Positions 61,685 through 64,000 of a DNA stretch of 64,000 nt are shown here, in pieces. Within the stretch, counting starts at the first letter, position 1. Each line of letters starts with the position of its first letter. The stretch comes from Verrucomicrobia bacterium Tous-C9LFEB (GTDB lineage Bacteria > Verrucomicrobiota > Verrucomicrobiia > Methylacidiphilales > UBA1321). The notes below the pieces were generated by a model. The model saw only the letters and a program-made list of their open reading frames with translations, made no database searches and had not been told where the DNA came from. The stretch lies in the NCBI GenBank assembly GCA_002304345.1, contig NEUU01000005.1, forward strand, positions 101,933-165,932, written 5' to 3'. A program made the translations under genes and the position numbers.

Positions 61685-61966
61685 TTAATAACCCTCATGG
61701 ATAATCTTGAACCCTTTGACGTCGCCGCGCGGCTCGGACCACTGGACCGAGCGTTCCTTAATATATCCGGCGAGATCGCTTTCGGCAATCGCCTGCAAAA
61801 AATCTTCCAGCTCCTGTTGGGCGCCTTCCGCGACCACATGAACGCGGCCATCGGGCACGTTGCACACGGTCCCGACCACATCGAATCCCCGGGCCAGACT
61901 TTGCGTGGCCGCGCGAAATCCGACGCCATGAACCCGTCCACTGTAAAAAGCTTCGATCCGTTTCAA
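61685..61966 (-). CDS. acyP: Acylphosphatase, TTG start
   Basis: The 93-residue protein has the acylphosphatase signature YSGRVHGVGFR, with the catalytic arginine, and TVCNVPDGRVHVVAEG, with the catalytic asparagine. The enzyme hydrolyses carboxyl-phosphate mixed anhydrides such as 1,3-bisphosphoglycerate or acyl phosphates. The only start in the region is TTG at 61966, since no ATG or GTG fits the conserved N-terminus. A promoter-like TTGACA/TAATAA pair just upstream would start RNA a couple of bases before it. It leads the ABC exporter genes on the minus strand (15 bases to the ATPase), though a functional link is not obvious. Confidence 0.9.
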   Translation of the reverse strand: MKRIEAFYSGRVHGVGFRAATQSLARGFDVVGTVCNVPDGRVHVVAEGAQQELEDFLQAIAESDLAGYIKERSVQWSEPRGDVKGFKIIHEGY

Positions 61967-61974
61967 CGCGCTTA

Positions 61975-62002
61975 TTATTAATACAGCTCACGCCGCTGTC
62001 AA
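61975..62002 (-). promoter_or_regulatory. Candidate promoter for the acyP-ABC operon
   Basis: On the minus strand TTGACA, a 16-base spacer and TAATAA are well placed. The predicted start, about seven bases on, is close to 61968, two bases before the TTG start codon of acyP, so the transcript may be leaderless. Confidence 0.45.
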
Positions 62003-62046
62003 CCCGTGTGACGAGGGAAAGGGCGAAGGCCAAAGCGTCCCCAGCA

Positions 62047-62074
62047 TTGACACCGTGCCCGCCTGGGTTATCCT
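62047..62074 (+). promoter_or_regulatory. Candidate promoter of a small transcription unit
   Basis: TTGACA, a 16-base spacer and TATCCT form a near-consensus promoter with the predicted start about 62081. It directs transcription into the 32-residue frame and the terminator at 62212. Confidence 0.5.
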
Positions 62075-62086
62075 GCCTGCACACGA

Positions 62087-62185
62087 ATGAACCTCGTCTC
62101 CGTCACCCACGCCGTCGCCGCGATTGCCGCCCATAAAATGGGTTGGATGGCGCCTGCCATGGCCACGGAGGTTTCGGGTTTCTAG
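62087..62185 (+). CDS. Candidate 32-residue small protein or leader peptide
   Basis: A short frame encoding MNLVSVTHAVAAIAAHKMGW, with a hydrophobic and alanine-rich stretch ending in GF, opens about five bases after the promoter start site and ends at 62185. A terminator follows at 62212. It has no clear Shine-Dalgarno sequence. I found no similarity I recognise. Two readings are possible: a small membrane protein, or a leader peptide or attenuator for the EamA transporter gene 107 bases downstream. The transcript could also be a small RNA with no translation. Because of its short length the coding claim is weak; the promoter and terminator make the transcription unit itself more convincing. 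Confidence 0.35.
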   Translation: MNLVSVTHAVAAIAAHKMGWMAPAMATEVSGF

Positions 62186-62211
62186 TTCGTCCTAAACACA
62201 AACAAACGACG

Positions 62212-62243
62212 ACCCACCTCCAGAAAACGGGGTGGGTTTTTTA
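62212..62243 (+). terminator. Rho-independent terminator of the small transcription unit
   Basis: acccacc and ggtgggt, with two extra bases able to pair, form a stem with an 8-base loop followed immediately by TTTTTT. It lies between the 32-residue frame and the EamA gene, so the EamA gene needs its own promoter or readthrough. Confidence 0.8.
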
Positions 62244-62291
62244 TTTCCCAGTTCCGTTTTTCCCGGGGTGGCTCCGTCCAAAAAGGAATCC

Positions 62292-63245
62292 ATGAGCTCC
62301 ACCACGACCGAACCGCAGTCCGACACGATCACCCCGACGTCTCCGCACGCCCATGCGTTGATGCCCTGGATCGCCGCCGCCTTCGCCCTGGTCTACCTCG
62401 CGTGGGGTTGCACCTTTTATGGCATCCGTGTCGCCATCGAAACCATCCCGGTCTTCCTCATGGCCGGAACGCGCTTCTTCATCGCCGGAGCCATCCTGAT
62501 GGTGGGACTGCGCTTCTTTCAGCCGAAGGGTTTTCACTGGGGCACCCGCCGAGAATGGCGCGACGCCACGGTGGTGGGCGGCTTGTTAATCGTGATCGGC
62601 AATGGCGGCATGACGCTCTCCGAACGCACGCTGCCCTCCGGCATCGCGGCGTTGATCACCGCCGGGACTCCGCTCTGGATGGTGCTCTTCGACTGGCTGC
62701 GACCGGGCGGACGCCGCCCCACAGGCACCGTCGCGGTTGGCCTACTCCTCGGCTTCGGCGGCATCCTGATTCTCTGCCAGCCGGAACACGCCGTTACCAC
62801 CGTCGCCTCGCCGCAACTATGGGGCTACCTCGTGTTGATCGGCGCCAATATCTGTTGGGGTGCCGGCGCGATCTATTCCCGCCACACCCATGTGGAAGGC
62901 TCGCCCCTGCTTCCCGTGGCCAGGCAGATGTTGATGGGAGGCTTGCTCCTGTTTGCCCTCGGCGTGGGCACCGGTGAACTGCACCGTTTTTCACTTGGCG
63001 CGGTCTCGTTGCGCTCCGCGTTGGGCTTTGCCTACCTGCTCGTGTTCGGCTCGCTGCTCGGCTACACGGCCTATGTCTGGCTCATGAAGGTCAGCACTCC
63101 CGCGCGCGTCGGCACTGTGTCGTATGTGAATCCGATCATCGCGGTGCTCGTCGGCTGGGCCATGGGCGGCGAGGTCTTGACGCTCAAGATCGCGCTCAGC
63201 GCGGTGATTATCGTCATTGCAGTTGTGATTGTCATCCGCCGTTGA
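62292..63245 (+). CDS. EamA-family drug/metabolite transporter
   Basis: The 317-residue inner-membrane protein has ten hydrophobic segments in two EamA halves, beginning with AAFALVYLAWGCTFYGIRVA and ending with VLTLKIALSAVIIVIAVVIV. These transporters export or import small metabolites such as amino acids, purines or nucleotide sugars; this branch resembles RhtA/YdcZ-like permeases but the substrate cannot be told. A cytoplasmic Ser/Thr-rich tail precedes the first helix. The ATG at 62292 has an aaagga motif five bases upstream, which settles the start. It is downstream of the small terminated unit at 62047-62243. Confidence 0.9.
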   Translation: MSSTTTEPQSDTITPTSPHAHALMPWIAAAFALVYLAWGCTFYGIRVAIETIPVFLMAGTRFFIAGAILMVGLRFFQPKGFHWGTRREWRDATVVGGLLIVIGNGGMTLSERTLPSGIAALITAGTPLWMVLFDWLRPGGRRPTGTVAVGLLLGFGGILILCQPEHAVTTVASPQLWGYLVLIGANICWGAGAIYSRHTHVEGSPLLPVARQMLMGGLLLFALGVGTGELHRFSLGAVSLRSALGFAYLLVFGSLLGYTAYVWLMKVSTPARVGTVSYVNPIIAVLVGWAMGGEVLTLKIALSAVIIVIAVVIVIRR

Positions 63246-63347
63246 ACCCGACACAATCCCATCGTCAGGCGAACGTCTCTCTCGTTCGAAGGGGCGTCCG
63301 CCAGGGATCTATTTTTGGGAAAATTCAACTTTAAGGGAGATCAGTTC

Positions 63348-64000
63348 ATGCATGCCTTCATTCGTCGCGCTAGTGTCGTTACTACCATCCTCGGATTACT
63401 TCTGCTCGCCGGGTGCGCCTCCGTCAGCGTCAAGGACCAGGAGGTCAACACTCTGCCCGGTGGCCGATTGAAACCGACGAAAATCTACGTGCGCGACTTC
63501 GATCTGCCCCTCGACACTCTCAACGTGGACCGCAGCGGCGCAGAGCTCGAAAACTTCAAAAAGCAGTCCATCGAATCCATGTCCGCCGCGCTCCTCGCTG
63601 AAATCGTCAAATTCTATCCCGTCGAGAAACTCGCCGCCAACGCCCCCGCGCCCGTGGGCAATTACCTCGTCCTCGACGGCCAATTCCTCCGCGTGAATCA
63701 GGGCAGCCGCGCGCTGCGCATGTTCATCGGCTTCGGCGCAGGCGGCACCAAGATGGAGACCGCCATCAGCCTCTACGACGCGGGCGTCAACCCGATGCAG
63801 AAACTCCTCGCCTTTGACACCACCGGCGGCAGCGGCGCGGAACCCGGCGTGGTGGCCGATCCCACTCCCATCGGGGCCGCCGGCAGCATGGCCGGTGGTT
63901 CCATGAAGGGCATCTCCGAAGACACCCGGCGCACCGCCCGCATGATCGCATACCGCCTGTCTCAATACCTCGGCGACCACGGCTGGATCACCCCCGATCA
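63348..64000 (+). CDS. DUF4410-like lipoprotein, 3' end outside window
   Basis: The frame runs to the right edge with 217 complete codons visible. It starts with a lipoprotein signal (MHAFIRRASVVTTILGLLLL then AGC, so C23 is the lipidation site), preceded by an aaggga motif. The mature part has KIYVRDFDLPLDTLNVD and a glycine-rich stretch (GAAGSMAGGSMKGIS), typical of DUF4410 proteins, which occur as outer-membrane-associated lipoproteins of unknown role. It ends in DTRRTARMIAYRLSQYLGDH. The end is cut by the window. Confidence 0.75.
   Translation, partial: MHAFIRRASVVTTILGLLLLAGCASVSVKDQEVNTLPGGRLKPTKIYVRDFDLPLDTLNVDRSGAELENFKKQSIESMSAALLAEIVKFYPVEKLAANAPAPVGNYLVLDGQFLRVNQGSRALRMFIGFGAGGTKMETAISLYDAGVNPMQKLLAFDTTGGSGAEPGVVADPTPIGAAGSMAGGSMKGISEDTRRTARMIAYRLSQYLGDHGWITPD

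Overview
The window is a GC-rich bacterial chromosome segment with dense, mostly short-spaced genes and no phage, plasmid, rRNA, tRNA or CRISPR signatures. A member of the Verrucomicrobiota is the best guess. The supporting clues are a PEP-CTERM protein, a prepilin with an H-X(9-10)-DG motif, GntR-type regulators carrying a LacI-like sensor domain, several Gfo/Idh/MocA oxidoreductases, beta-helix secreted proteins, a SET-domain protein, and intergenic spaces filled with palindromic repeats. This is inferred from gene content only.

Layout. 1-5.4 kb: end of a metallophosphoesterase gene, then a minus-strand copper/silver efflux operon (outer-membrane barrel, cusB, cusA). 5.6-15.5 kb: housekeeping genes alaS, ribBA, ribH, nusB, ftsY, ribD, then convergent xseA and ymdB. 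15.6-22.8 kb: a C39-like peptidase, a GYF-like membrane protein, the tmRNA gene ssrA, a double CbiX-domain protein, a PDZ-thioredoxin-fold protein without its cysteines, and an EEP-family hydrolase. 22.8-29.4 kb: an Fbp-type ABC importer and typA. 29.5-31.4 kb: an unknown coiled-coil protein and a PhoB-like response regulator. 31.7-37 kb: a MOSC protein and the uronate operon uxaE-uxaA-uxaB. 37.1-42.3 kb: a hybrid histidine kinase, glgC and glmS. 42.7-44.2 kb: an AT-rich HEPN-domain gene and a potassium channel. 44.3-50.7 kb: secreted beta-helix, LamG/PEP-CTERM and prepilin-like proteins with a GntR regulator, then a SET-domain protein. 50.8-57.8 kb: a sugar isomerase, three Gfo/Idh/MocA oxidoreductases, a LacI regulator and uxaC. 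58.2-64 kb: a phosphodiesterase, an ABC exporter operon led by acylphosphatase, a possible 32-residue ORF with its own promoter and terminator, an EamA transporter and a partial lipoprotein gene.

How the genes fit together. The clearest functional unit is uronate catabolism. UxaC, UxaE, UxaB and UxaA together would take glucuronate and galacturonate to 2-keto-3-deoxygluconate. A near-palindrome centred on aacacgtgtt lies before uxaE, before uxaC 20 kb away, and between the Gfo/Idh operon and the LacI gene. This suggests one LacI-type regulator controls all three loci and ties the uncharacterised oxidoreductase/isomerase operon to uronate or pectin-derived sugars.

The intergenic regions are a mosaic of inverted repeats: a MITE-like family ending in cacacaccccggcgct, a 274-bp element with 31-bp terminal repeats, a 15-nt hairpin placed after four unrelated genes, and an array of five perfect hairpins. 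I found no complete, demonstrably new multi-gene system. The strongest leads are the shared operator regulon, the repeat families, the HEPN gene, the SET protein and the 32-residue transcription unit.
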